From: Microbulbifer harenosus
GTDB taxonomy: Bacteria > Pseudomonadota > Gammaproteobacteria > Pseudomonadales > Cellvibrionaceae
Reading direction: 5' to 3'
Length of the DNA: 64,000 nt
Assembly: GCF_005771435.1 (NCBI RefSeq)
Contig: NZ_VANI01000001.1
Location: forward strand, 186,001 to 250,000
The translations under genes were made by a program, and so were the position numbers. Below, one piece after another: positions 1 through 6,360 of the stretch. Under the pieces are notes generated by a model that had not been told where the DNA came from, searched no databases, and was given only the letters and a program-made list of their open reading frames with translations. Positions within the stretch are counted from its first letter, which is position 1, and every line of letters starts with the position of its first letter.

Positions 1-36
1 CAGGCTGCGTTGTTTGAGTTGTTCCAGTTTGTTCAT
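1..36 (-). CDS. tal: transaldolase, first 12 codons (partial)
   Basis: A minus-strand ATG at 36 opens a frame reading MNKLEQLKQRSL that runs off the window edge. A purine-rich stretch (GGGGAAG) lies directly in front of the ATG. The residues resemble the N-terminus of TalB-type transaldolases (NKLEQLKQ), pentose-phosphate enzymes, and tal next to dusA is a known order in pseudomonads. Only twelve residues are visible, so the name rests largely on context. Confidence 0.5.
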   Translation of the reverse strand, partial: MNKLEQLKQRSL

Positions 37-96
37 CTTCCCCACATCCTTATTGCACGATCAGTTTCAGTTCTGTCAGGTTTGAGTTTTTACCGC

Positions 97-1074
97 TCAG
101 GCGGCGTCGGTCACCAGGGACAGCGCTCGCTCCAGTACTTCCGGCCCCGCCCCCGCGGTATGCGCGTACTCACTCAGATGCCGGCGGAACCGGCGCGCCC
201 CGGGTACGCCCTGGAACAGCCCCATCATGTGCCGGGTAATATGATTGAGGCGCTGACCCTTGCCGAGCTCACATTCGATATACGGCAGCATAGCGCGGAT
301 CACATCCGCGGGGCTCGGCCCCGGTGCCCCGCCAAAGAGTTCCGCGTCCACGTCCGCGAGGATACCCGGAGTCTGGTAGGCCGCGCGGCCGAGCATAACA
401 CCGTCGAGCTGCTGCAGATGCTGGCGACACTCCTCGATGGAATTGATGCCCCCGTTCAGCACGATTTCAAGGTCCGGGTAATCCTGTTTCAGCTGGTACA
501 CCATCTCATACTTGAGCGGCGGTACCTCGCGGTTTTCCTTCGGACTAAGACCGTTCAGCCACGCCTTGCGCGCATGCACGATAAAGGTGGAAACGCCGGC
601 GCGGGCCTGGGCCTCCACAAAGCGCACCAGCCCCGGGTAATCCTCCATGTCGTCGATACCGATGCGGTGCTTTACCGTCACCGGAATGGAAACCGCACTT
701 TGCATCGCGCCCAGGCACTCTGCGACAAGTTCCGGCTCCGCCATCAGGCAGGCGCCAAAGCGCCCCTTCTGCACCCGGTCGCTGGGGCAGCCGCAATTGA
801 GGTTCACCTCGCTGTAGCCCCACTGCTCGGCAATTTCTGCACAGCGCGCCAGATCGTCCGGGTCGCTACCGCCCAGCTGTAGTGCCACCGGCTGCTCCGC
901 CGCGTCAAAATCCAGATGGCGCTCGCGATCGCCAAACAGAATGGCACCGGTGGTGACCATCTCGGTGTAGAGCAGAGCATTCTTGCTTAACAGGCGCCAG
1001 AAATAGCGGCAGTGGCGGTCGCTCCAATCCATCAAAGGCGCAGTACAGAAGCGGTGAGAGAGTTTGTTCGGCAT
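97..1074 (-). CDS. dusA: tRNA-dihydrouridine(20/20a) synthase DusA
   Basis: This 325-aa flavoenzyme reduces uridine 20/20a in the D-loop of tRNAs, using FMN and NADPH, in the cytoplasm. Visible family motifs are [19 protein letters not shown] at the N-terminus, [17 protein letters not shown], the catalytic-cysteine stretch [12 protein letters not shown], the [16 protein letters not shown] segment typical of DusA, and LNGGI near the end of the barrel. Length matches the family. The 5' end faces an integrase remnant. dusA is a documented insertion site for a family of tyrosine integrases, so the gene probably marks the island's left border. The coding sequence looks intact. Confidence 0.95.
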   Translation of the reverse strand: MPNKLSHRFCTAPLMDWSDRHCRYFWRLLSKNALLYTEMVTTGAILFGDRERHLDFDAAEQPVALQLGGSDPDDLARCAEIAEQWGYSEVNLNCGCPSDRVQKGRFGACLMAEPELVAECLGAMQSAVSIPVTVKHRIGIDDMEDYPGLVRFVEAQARAGVSTFIVHARKAWLNGLSPKENREVPPLKYEMVYQLKQDYPDLEIVLNGGINSIEECRQHLQQLDGVMLGRAAYQTPGILADVDAELFGGAPGPSPADVIRAMLPYIECELGKGQRLNHITRHMMGLFQGVPGARRFRRHLSEYAHTAGAGPEVLERALSLVTDAA

Positions 1075-1164
1075 AACTATTTGATTTTACAACGGTCTTT
1101 CTGGGTTTGGCGACATTGGTATATTCCGTATTTGTAGCAGTAACCCCCCTTTTTACCACCAATG

Positions 1165-1188
1165 TGGTACAAGAAAACGCTTGTACCA
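1165..1188. repeat. perfect 9-bp inverted repeat with 6-bp spacer
   Basis: TGGTACAAG and CTTGTACCA are perfect inverted copies separated by AAAACG. A further overlapping inverted pair, TACCAC-CAAT-GTGGTA, shares the left arm. The element lies between dusA and the integrase start, 11 bases before its ATG. Two inverted 9-bp arms around a 6-bp spacer is the architecture of a tyrosine-recombinase core site. It could equally be an integrase arm site or an operator. Confidence 0.6.
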
Positions 1189-1198
1189 GTGGGGGATC

Positions 1199-1735
1199 AT
1201 GGCAACCATCAGGGCGTGCAGGAGTGCGAAGGGGGAGATGCGGTATACGGCGCAACTTCGCCTGTTTCAGAATGGGAAGGTAGTTTATACGGAGAGCGAG
1301 ACATTCGGCAAAAAGACCCAGGCGAAGGCTTGGGCAGACCGCCGGTGGATGCAGCTGCAAGACCCGAACGAACGGCTCAAAAAACAGTGCCGCAGGTACA
1401 CTGTTGGCGACGTGTTACAGACCTACCTGGACGACTTCATTGATGTGGGTAACTTTGGGCGCACCAAGCTCGCCGCCATTAAAGCGCTGATCAATCGGCC
1501 GGACCTGGCAGGCATGGATGCCATGAATCTGCGTCGCTCCGATATTCTGGATTACCTGCGTCGCCGCCTTAAAGAGGCCAAGCCGCAAACCGTTAAGAAT
1601 GGCATCATGTGGTTGTCGGTGGCGTTCAAGACTGTTGCCGCCAGCCGCGAGTGGCCAATCGCCGCCGCCGTGGTGAGTATCCAAATCGTCCTCCAAAACC
1701 GACTATGTGGTTATTGGCGAGGTGGGCAGCCGTGA
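1199..1735 (+). pseudogene. tyrosine-type site-specific integrase, N-terminal remnant
   Basis: From ATG 1199 the product begins MATIRACRSAKGEMRYTAQL, followed by GKVVYTESETFGKKTQAKAWADRR. This is the arm-DNA-binding domain seen in integrases of dusA-type islands. A SAM-like core-binding segment follows (roughly residues 65-155: VGDVLQTYLDDF, LRRSDILDYLRRRL, AKPQTVKNGIMWLSVAFKTV). The catalytic domain with its R-H-R-Y residues is missing. Around 1670-1680 the homology stops and the reading frame runs out of frame into a BRCT fragment. The element cannot excise with this enzyme. Confidence 0.8.
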
Positions 1736-1871
1736 CTGGATACATTCGACTCACGGCAGAAAAATCGAGGATGCGGTAAAGCTACGCGAAGGTGGAGGTA
1801 AGCTGGCCATTGTTTCCGAAGAACACTGGATGCAATGTGTGGCTGCGGCTGCCGAATTACTCGATGAGTAG
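1680..1871 (+). pseudogene. C-terminal fragment of a BRCT-domain protein
   Basis: In a different frame from the integrase, an open stretch without its own start reads KTDYVVIGEVGSRDWIHST, HGRKIEDAVKLREGGGKLA, IVSEEHWMQCV and ends at TAG 1869-1871. A conserved small-residue, [DE]-Y-[LV]-V-x-G, G-x-K-x-x-x-A, SEE-W pattern is the second half of a BRCT domain, as in DNA ligases and BRCT-exonuclease proteins. The first half is absent. The fragment abuts the truncated integrase, so a deletion has joined two unrelated genes. It is unlikely to be translated. Confidence 0.7.
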
Positions 1872-1900
1872 CCACATATGGCGCGCCTGTTAGCACTGCT

Positions 1901-2233
1901 TTGGGGGGCTCATTTGCCCATTTAGCGATGGGAGCAGAGGTGGATTACCAGCTCCCCTGGTGCGAAACGGCTGGGGGTGTGGCCGAGTATGTGCTACCGG
2001 ATCGCACCCGGGTGGACTGCCTGACTGAAACCCACGCGATGGAGTTCGACTTTGCCCCGAAGTGGGCGGAGGCGATAGGGCAGGCGCTGTACTACGCGAG
2101 CTAGACGAAGCGCAGGGCGGCGGTGGTGTTAATCATGCGCAGCCCGAAGGACGAAAAGTATTTGCGGCGGATTGAAGTGACGGCCAAGTCATCAGGTTCG
2201 TCGCTTGAGGTGTGGCCATTTTGGCATAATTAG
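1901..2233 (+). pseudogene. conserved hypothetical gene broken by an in-frame TAG
   Basis: The frame from 1901 reads VAEYVLPDRTRVDCLTETHA, EFDFAPKWAEAIGQALYYAS, then TAG at 2102-2104. It continues in the same frame TKRRAAVVLIMRSPKDEKYL, RRIEVTAKSSG to TAG at 2231-2233. The pattern (a V-D-C-L-T-x-T-H-A-x-E-x-D-F core followed by the E-A-I-G-Q-x-L-Y-Y box, then a beta-strand and K-x-E-K-Y-L) is recalled from a small nuclease-like hypothetical family in which the second half directly follows YYA. The stop sits where Q is normally found, so a single C-to-T change explains it. The start codon is unclear. Confidence 0.6.
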
Positions 2234-2271
2234 TGGCGGCTTTGGCGTAGATATTAGGTTGTTAACTAAGC

Positions 2272-2303
2272 TTTACAGGATTTTGCAACTAAAATATAGT
2301 TGC
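2272..2303 (+). promoter_or_regulatory. promoter and operator of the hicA-hicB-secB-like operon
   Basis: A -35 box TTTACA (2272-2277) is followed after 17 bases by a -10 box TATAGT (2295-2300). A perfect palindrome, GCAACTA-AAATA-TAGTTGC (2285-2303), covers the -10. This fits autorepression by the ribbon-helix-helix DNA-binding domain of HicB, as known for other hicAB operons. The hicA ATG is 25 bases further on. Confidence 0.7.
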
Positions 2304-2327
2304 AGCCCCGTAGGATTAGGGTATTAA

Positions 2328-2591
2328 ATGAGTAAGAAGGACAAGCTGGAGGATCTGTTCTGGGGCGATCCGGTGCCAACAGATTTTACTTGGGACAATT
2401 TATGCACTCTGCTTCAGGGTGTATATGGTTATGAGATTCAGCAAGGGAGCGGCTCTAGGGTGCGGTTTTACATGCCTGACAACAGCTGGCCGCAACTTCG
2501 CTTCCACACTCCGCATCCTGGCTCTATTGTGAAGAAGGTTTACATTAAGCAGGCCAGAGACACATTAAGACCTTATGTAGGGAGGTCGTGA
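2328..2591 (+). CDS. hicA: HicA-family toxin (mRNA interferase)
   Basis: This 87-aa protein has the HicA dsRBD-like layout: an N-terminal helix (FTWDNLCTLLQGVYGYEI), the strand QGSGSRVRFYM, and LRFHTPHPGSIVKKVYIKQA with the P-H-P histidine that is catalytic in HicA ribonucleases. HicA proteins cleave mRNA and are neutralised by HicB. It belongs to the slightly longer HicA subgroup that starts LFWGDPVPxDFTWDN. It is first in a three-gene operon with hicB 4 bases downstream. Base composition is clearly AT-richer than the flanks, consistent with transfer. Confidence 0.85.
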   Translation: MSKKDKLEDLFWGDPVPTDFTWDNLCTLLQGVYGYEIQQGSGSRVRFYMPDNSWPQLRFHTPHPGSIVKKVYIKQARDTLRPYVGRS

Positions 2592-2595
2592 GTAT

Positions 2596-3087
2596 ATGAG
2601 CAAGTTATTGTCATATAAGGGTTATAAGGGTTCTGTTGAGTATGATCTTGATGAGGGTTTTCTGTATGGGAAAATTCTTTTTATAAGAGATCTGGTCAAT
2701 TATGAAGCCGAAGATATAAAAGGCATTAAAGCCGCTTTCGAAGAGGCGGTGGATGATTATATTGAAGATTGTAAAGCGCTTGGTTTTGAACCAAATGTTT
2801 CGCTAAGTGGAACATTCAATGTGCGCATTGGTCCAGAGCTTCATGAATACGCCTGTATCAAAGCGGCTGAAGATAAAGTTAGTATTAATGAATATATAAA
2901 AAGGCTTGTAGCTGCAGATCAATCGGGCAAGCGTGAAATTCATACTCACACCCATAATCATGTGCATGCCGGGCATAGCTTTAGAGTGAGCCTGGGGCTT
3001 CAGCAGGTTAACGAAGATATCTGGGAAAGCCGAAAATCGAATTTCGCACAGTTTTTTAAGTCCGATTTCAAACTCGCTCATCACTAA
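2596..3087 (+). CDS. hicB: HicB-family antitoxin with C-terminal extension
   Basis: This 163-aa antitoxin opens with the HicB fold (LLSYKGYKGSVEYDLDEGFL, then FEEAVDDYIEDCKALGFEP). An Arc-type ribbon-helix-helix DNA-binding segment follows (FNVRIGPELHEYACIKAAED, VSINEYIKRLV, about residues 74-108). A usual HicB would stop near residue 112. Here about 50 residues follow: a histidine-rich run (HTHTHNHVHAGH) and a tail rich in aromatics (NFAQFFKSDFKLAHH). With a SecB-like gene next door, the tail is a candidate chaperone-addiction segment. That role is inference. Confidence 0.85.
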   Translation: MSKLLSYKGYKGSVEYDLDEGFLYGKILFIRDLVNYEAEDIKGIKAAFEEAVDDYIEDCKALGFEPNVSLSGTFNVRIGPELHEYACIKAAEDKVSINEYIKRLVAADQSGKREIHTHTHNHVHAGHSFRVSLGLQQVNEDIWESRKSNFAQFFKSDFKLAHH

Positions 3088-3095
3088 GTAAAGAT

Positions 3096-3530
3096 ATGTT
3101 TAAAGGAATAAGAGTTTTAAAGATCGAATCCAATCTTGGAGAAATAGCCTACCAAGACAATGTCGCATTTGGCGTCGAACTGAATACCCGTTGTGAGCGC
3201 GGTGACAAGTATGAAGGGCAGAAAGGGGTTATCTCCGTATTTTTTGACCTTACATTGGAATTTGTGCGCACGCAGGGAGAGGATCGGGAAGAGCCGGAGG
3301 TGATCGGCAAGAGCCAGATTTTCTCTCAATCCCTGTTTAAGGATGAGAAACTAGAGGATGAGACGTGGACCGATGCGGAGCTGGATGCATTTGCGAAAGA
3401 TTCCCTGATGGTGATCTATCCGCATGTGTATCAGAAGATGCAGCAGGTATTTAATATCCATGGGGCGGGTATGCCCAATTTGCCGTTAATGGTCAACCTT
3501 GCCGCCCTGGAAGAAATGAGCCAATCATAA
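3096..3530 (+). CDS. SecB-like chaperone of a toxin-antitoxin-chaperone operon
   Basis: This 144-aa protein has SecB-type order: four beta-strands (FGVELNTRCERGD, GVISVFFDLTLEFVRTQ), then an acidic stretch, a helix ending in YPHVYQKMQQVF, and AGMPNLPLMVNLAALEEM, which parallels the SecB signature 'FPYAREVI ... GFPPLNLPPVNF'. It is not the housekeeping SecB, whose sequence is much better conserved and which lies elsewhere in most genomes. Eight bases separate it from hicB. In known TAC systems a solitary SecB-like protein protects the antitoxin from proteolysis and aggregation. Assignment is from pattern, not alignment. Confidence 0.65.
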   Translation: MFKGIRVLKIESNLGEIAYQDNVAFGVELNTRCERGDKYEGQKGVISVFFDLTLEFVRTQGEDREEPEVIGKSQIFSQSLFKDEKLEDETWTDAELDAFAKDSLMVIYPHVYQKMQQVFNIHGAGMPNLPLMVNLAALEEMSQS

Positions 3531-3558
3531 TAAAAGCCCGCGATTGCGGGCTTTTATT
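3529..3558. terminator. bidirectional terminator
   Basis: A 13-bp perfect stem (AATAAAAGCCCGC / GCGGGCTTTTATT) with loop GATT, flanked by A and T runs, overlaps the end of the SecB-like gene and the end of the convergent minus-strand membrane gene. It serves both. Confidence 0.9.
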
Positions 3559-4066
3559 TGTGGAGCCAGTCCACCTCATCCTCAACTTCTTTTCTCCGAA
3601 GCTCATTCAGGAAAAAATAATTAGCTAGGATCACTCTTGAAATCGCGTACAGCTGAGAAAACGTGAGGAGTGCGATTACAAAAAAGCCGAAGAGCTTGAA
3701 GGCAACTTCCATCGACTGGATTTTCATCGACTGAATTATCGGTACGGTAAACTGGGCAATCAGCACTACCATTAGGACCAAGGCTGAAACCAGTACAATT
3801 TCTACTAACTGACTTAGGTAATCTGTGTCTTTTCTAGCTTCTTTAATGGCGGGTTGATTAAGCTCTTCGCCCTTAAAAACCCGGCCAATAGCGCGCGGAT
3901 AAATGATGGCAATCCAAGCTCCAATGATCGCGAAAATGATCGACGATATATTGAGCAATGCTCCCAGCGTTTCTTTATAGGCATTGTAGTCAAGCGTGAC
4001 CACCGCCTTGTTTAATACAACGGTGGCGAGAAACGCCAAAAATGCGATTGCGCCGTATTTTATCAT
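3554..4066 (-). CDS. four-helix membrane protein of unknown function
   Basis: This 170-aa protein is not recognised. Hydrophobic segments lie at about residues 4-24, 36-56 (ISSIIFAIIGAWIAIIY), 88-110 (VEIVLVSALVLMVVLIAQF) and 121-145, with short charged loops and a charged C-terminus (RRKEVEDEVDWLHK). It overlaps the stop codon of the upstream 358-aa gene by one base (TAATG), so translation is coupled. The operon starts with a phage-type repressor, suggesting expression in the lysogenic state. A membrane partner for an exclusion or defence function is plausible but unproven. Confidence 0.75.
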   Translation of the reverse strand: MIKYGAIAFLAFLATVVLNKAVVTLDYNAYKETLGALLNISSIIFAIIGAWIAIIYPRAIGRVFKGEELNQPAIKEARKDTDYLSQLVEIVLVSALVLMVVLIAQFTVPIIQSMKIQSMEVAFKLFGFFVIALLTFSQLYAISRVILANYFFLNELRRKEVEDEVDWLHK

Positions 4067-5142
4067 TATGCTTCAGCTGTTTCTTCAGCTGCCTCTTCAA
4101 TTTCGAAAGGGGCTTCATCTAAAGCTTGTAGTAATGCTGTTTTCCGTGTAGTAAGAGCCGCCAAGAGAGATTGCGGGCGTATAATTTGATTGGCGCGACG
4201 ATTAACGTTGAGTTCAACTTTCGCCGTGATACTTTTCCCGCTCAGCATGATCTTCGTCTGGTCATTGTAAACGAAGCCGATATTTTTTATCGAGCTTTGT
4301 GGGCCGCGTTCAGAGTAACTATTCACAATTTGTCGGATTTGTGCATCTGTAGGTTCAAACTGTAGTTCGTGTGAGATTGTCCGTTTGTTATTGTCGAACT
4401 CAGGAGTGTTTTCAGTAAGGTCGGAAAATATTCTTTCAATCCAGTTTCGGCCGTCCTGGCTGGTATATTGCAGTGTTTCCCGCTTGATCAATTTGCGGAT
4501 CTTGTTGCGATTTTGCAGCAGTTCTTGTTCGAGCTCATCCTGTTTGCGCCCTGTGGCGAAAAAATGAGACAGCGTTTTAGAGGAGTCGGCATTTGCGGCC
4601 CCACTCCTGGAATACCCAATGACTTTATTTCCATCCTCTGGGTCAAAGACCCGATATGGCGATTTATTGGCCATAAATCCTTTGATGAAAAAATCCAAGT
4701 TCTGCTTGCCCGACATCGAGTGCTCGAAAATTACGGTTGCAAATACATTCAAGTTAGGAATGAACCAAAAGTAGCTTGGGGATCCCGGAATCGCTGGCTC
4801 ATCACCAAAGTCTGTAGCGCGCATGGAGCGCTCCCCAGGCGTAGCATTTGGGTTCATTCCATATATGACCCCCTTATCGTTTTGCACCTCATTCCATAGG
4901 ACGAGGACACTGTCGCTGCCCCCCGCAGGCTTGAACCAGTCGCAGAAATATGTGTTGAGAATGTCCTTGTCTGGGTCGGGTTCATAAGTGGTTGTGTTTA
5001 TCAGAGTTCTTCCGTGCGCTTTGGCCCAGACGCTCAGCTTTGACAGGGTATCGTCAAGGCCACCAAACAGTGGGGCCTTAGCTGCCCTCTGGTAATAGCC
5101 GCATTTTTTTATGTCGTAAAACTTTATTCGAGCTTCAAGCAT
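4066..5142 (-). CDS. unknown 358-aa protein coupled to the repressor
   Basis: No family is recognised. The product is soluble, has no signal peptide, and is rich in aromatics in its first half (FWFIPNLNVFATVIFEHSM). A charged, probably helical middle follows at about residues 200-225 (DELEQELLQNRNKIRKLIK), then a beta-rich stretch with ITAKVELNVN. The C-terminus is an acidic tail (EIEEAAEETAEA). Its ATG lies 8 bases inside the end of the repressor gene, and its stop overlaps the membrane gene's start. The three genes form one tight operon. The position behind a CI-like repressor is where temperate phages carry lysogenic-conversion genes. Confidence 0.75.
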   Translation of the reverse strand: MLEARIKFYDIKKCGYYQRAAKAPLFGGLDDTLSKLSVWAKAHGRTLINTTTYEPDPDKDILNTYFCDWFKPAGGSDSVLVLWNEVQNDKGVIYGMNPNATPGERSMRATDFGDEPAIPGSPSYFWFIPNLNVFATVIFEHSMSGKQNLDFFIKGFMANKSPYRVFDPEDGNKVIGYSRSGAANADSSKTLSHFFATGRKQDELEQELLQNRNKIRKLIKRETLQYTSQDGRNWIERIFSDLTENTPEFDNNKRTISHELQFEPTDAQIRQIVNSYSERGPQSSIKNIGFVYNDQTKIMLSGKSITAKVELNVNRRANQIIRPQSLLAALTTRKTALLQALDEAPFEIEEAAEETAEA

Positions 5143-5706
5143 TAGAGTTTTTTCCGTTTAGGGCGGCGTCGAACAGATCGCGGATGTGGCGGGGAATATC
5201 GGTTTCCTGTCGGGCAGCCGGCCAGTCTTCCACGGACTTGCTGGGAGGATTGGCCATGGCGCCATAGGGAAATTCCGTGTCGATCTTCTCTGGCGGCACA
5301 TTCAGCAGTTCAGCGAACTTCAGCATTACATCGGTATTCAACGGAATTCGTCCGTCGAGGTGCGAGGCGGAAGATCTCGGAGAGTTCCAGTCCATGAGAT
5401 GCGCCGCCTTCACCTGAGTTAGATCCAGCTGCTTTTTCTTAGCCTGCCAGATGGCGCGGAGGTTCTGTTGTGCCTGCTTCTGGCCAGCAGTAAACCGCTT
5501 CGAGGGGCCGCCGCCATGCATTAGCCAGTCAACGCTGGCACCCAACGCCTGGGCAATTTCCGGCAGATTCTTCCCTTTTTTGTTTTTCCGCTTTCAGCTG
5601 ACCTGTAGGCGGACTGGGTGACGCCTGCGAGCTTTGCCAGGCTTTCCTGATTCAGCCCAGCCTCCTCTCTTGCCCTTTTAAGGCGATCCAGCAACGACTC
5701 CCCCAC
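5135..5706 (-). CDS. XRE/CI-like repressor read across a frame change
   Basis: The N-terminal part (frame ending at 5521) reads LLDRLKRAREEAGLNQESLA, KLAGVTQSAYRSAESGKTKK, a classic HTH_3 domain. The second part (5135-5545) continues it as GKNLPEIAQALGASVDWLMH and carries a second HTH-like segment (LDLTQVKAAHLMDWNSPRSS). The frames meet at an A-AAA-AAG run, where a -1 slip gives one 190-aa protein and no slip gives a 61-aa HTH-only product. GTG 5706 is preferred as start because AGGGGG precedes it; a TTG at 5745 is an alternative. It may be a programmed frameshift, a true indel mutation or a sequencing error. Confidence 0.65.
5575..5581 (-). other. A-AAA-AAG slippery heptamer in the repressor
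   Basis: In the zero frame of the HTH domain the codons are aca-aaa-aag, so the heptamer A AAA AAG is in the register used by dnaX for -1 frameshifting. Slipping -1 enters exactly the frame that continues the repressor. A weak hairpin (GCCCA/TGGGT) lies about 20 bases downstream. No strong upstream Shine-Dalgarno stimulator is evident. Confidence 0.5.
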
Positions 5707-5764
5707 GGATTCCCCCTGAGTGCCCGCTTCGGACTCGGGCGGCAATTTATTCTTGCCGCCAATG

Positions 5765-5818
5765 TTATGAGCGTCCTTATACTTATATCCAATAAGATTT
5801 TCAATTGGCCACTCATAA
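5765..5818. promoter_or_regulatory. divergent immunity-region operator
   Basis: The 94-134-bp gap between the repressor and the Cro-like gene is AT-rich. It contains TTATGAG (5765-5771) and its inverted copy CTCATAA (5812-5818), with CTTAT/ATAAG repeats between. Such repeats between divergent repressor and cro genes are the usual operator arrangement. The binding itself is inferred. Confidence 0.45.
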
Positions 5819-5839
5819 GTTTCTTAATAATTCTGGGTC

Positions 5840-6079
5840 GTGAACACAGTAGATGCCGCCAAAAAACTCGTGGAGCACTTTGGTACGCAAACTAAGGCGG
5901 CCAAGGCCATTGGGGTCTCACAGCCTGCGATTAGTTGGCTGCTTCGGGGCAAGCAAGGGATTAACCCGCTCAACGCTATTAAGGCCGAGGAGGCTACCGG
6001 CGGAGCAGTAACCCGTTGCGAGCTGCGCCCAGACGTATTTGGCCCGGCGCCGGCTCACGGGTTGAAGAACGCAGGCTGA
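5840..6079 (+). CDS. Cro/YdaS-family DNA-binding protein
   Basis: This 79-aa protein starts at GTG and reads VDAAKKLVEHFGTQTKAAKA, IGVSQPAISWLLRGKQGINP, a Cro/YdaS helix-turn-helix in which TQTKAAKAIGVSQPAISWL forms the two helices. These proteins bind the phage operator and oppose the CI-type repressor. It is divergent from the repressor across about 130 bp, completing a lambda-like switch. The C-terminus (CELRPDVFGPAPAHGL) resembles the YdaS family's LRPDIF ending. No downstream lytic genes survive. Confidence 0.8.
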   Translation: MNTVDAAKKLVEHFGTQTKAAKAIGVSQPAISWLLRGKQGINPLNAIKAEEATGGAVTRCELRPDVFGPAPAHGLKNAG

Positions 6080-6360
6080 GCCTGCGGTGGCGGCGAGGTA
6101 TGCAGAAGAATAACGAACATTGTGAATCTACCTTTTCCCTGATCGTCATTCTGGCACTGGGGGTAGGGTAGAAAAATCAGGCCGGATATATGGGTATCCA
6201 TACAGGGAGCGAGATGAGCGAGCAGGAACACCAGCGCAGTTACCGCCGGCAAATGGAGAGGATCAGCCGGGCAGCGCTGGTTCTGATGTTGCTCCACGGA
6301 GTAGTTATGGCCATGAACGCCCCGACGTCTCTGTGGACGCTCGCTGATTTTGACTGGGGA
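6080..6360 (+). other. island right end with a truncated small ORF
   Basis: No intact gene is supported here. An ATG at 6214, preceded by AGGGAG, begins MSEQEHQRSYRRQMERISRA and a hydrophobic stretch (ALVLMLLHGVVMAM). The frame then runs antisense into the oxidoreductase gene, so any real gene has lost its end near 6360. A 23-codon frame at 6101 (MQKNNEHCES) is too short to judge. I see no copy of the dusA 5' end that could mark an attachment site. Confidence 0.35.

Noticed and set aside
6101-6172. 23-codon frame after the Cro-like gene
   Set aside because: Too short, no clear Shine-Dalgarno and no recognisable sequence; left as part of the island-end description.
6080-6360. Right attachment repeat matching the dusA 5' end
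   Set aside because: I compared the dusA start region with this stretch by eye and found no convincing copy; a computed alignment would be needed.
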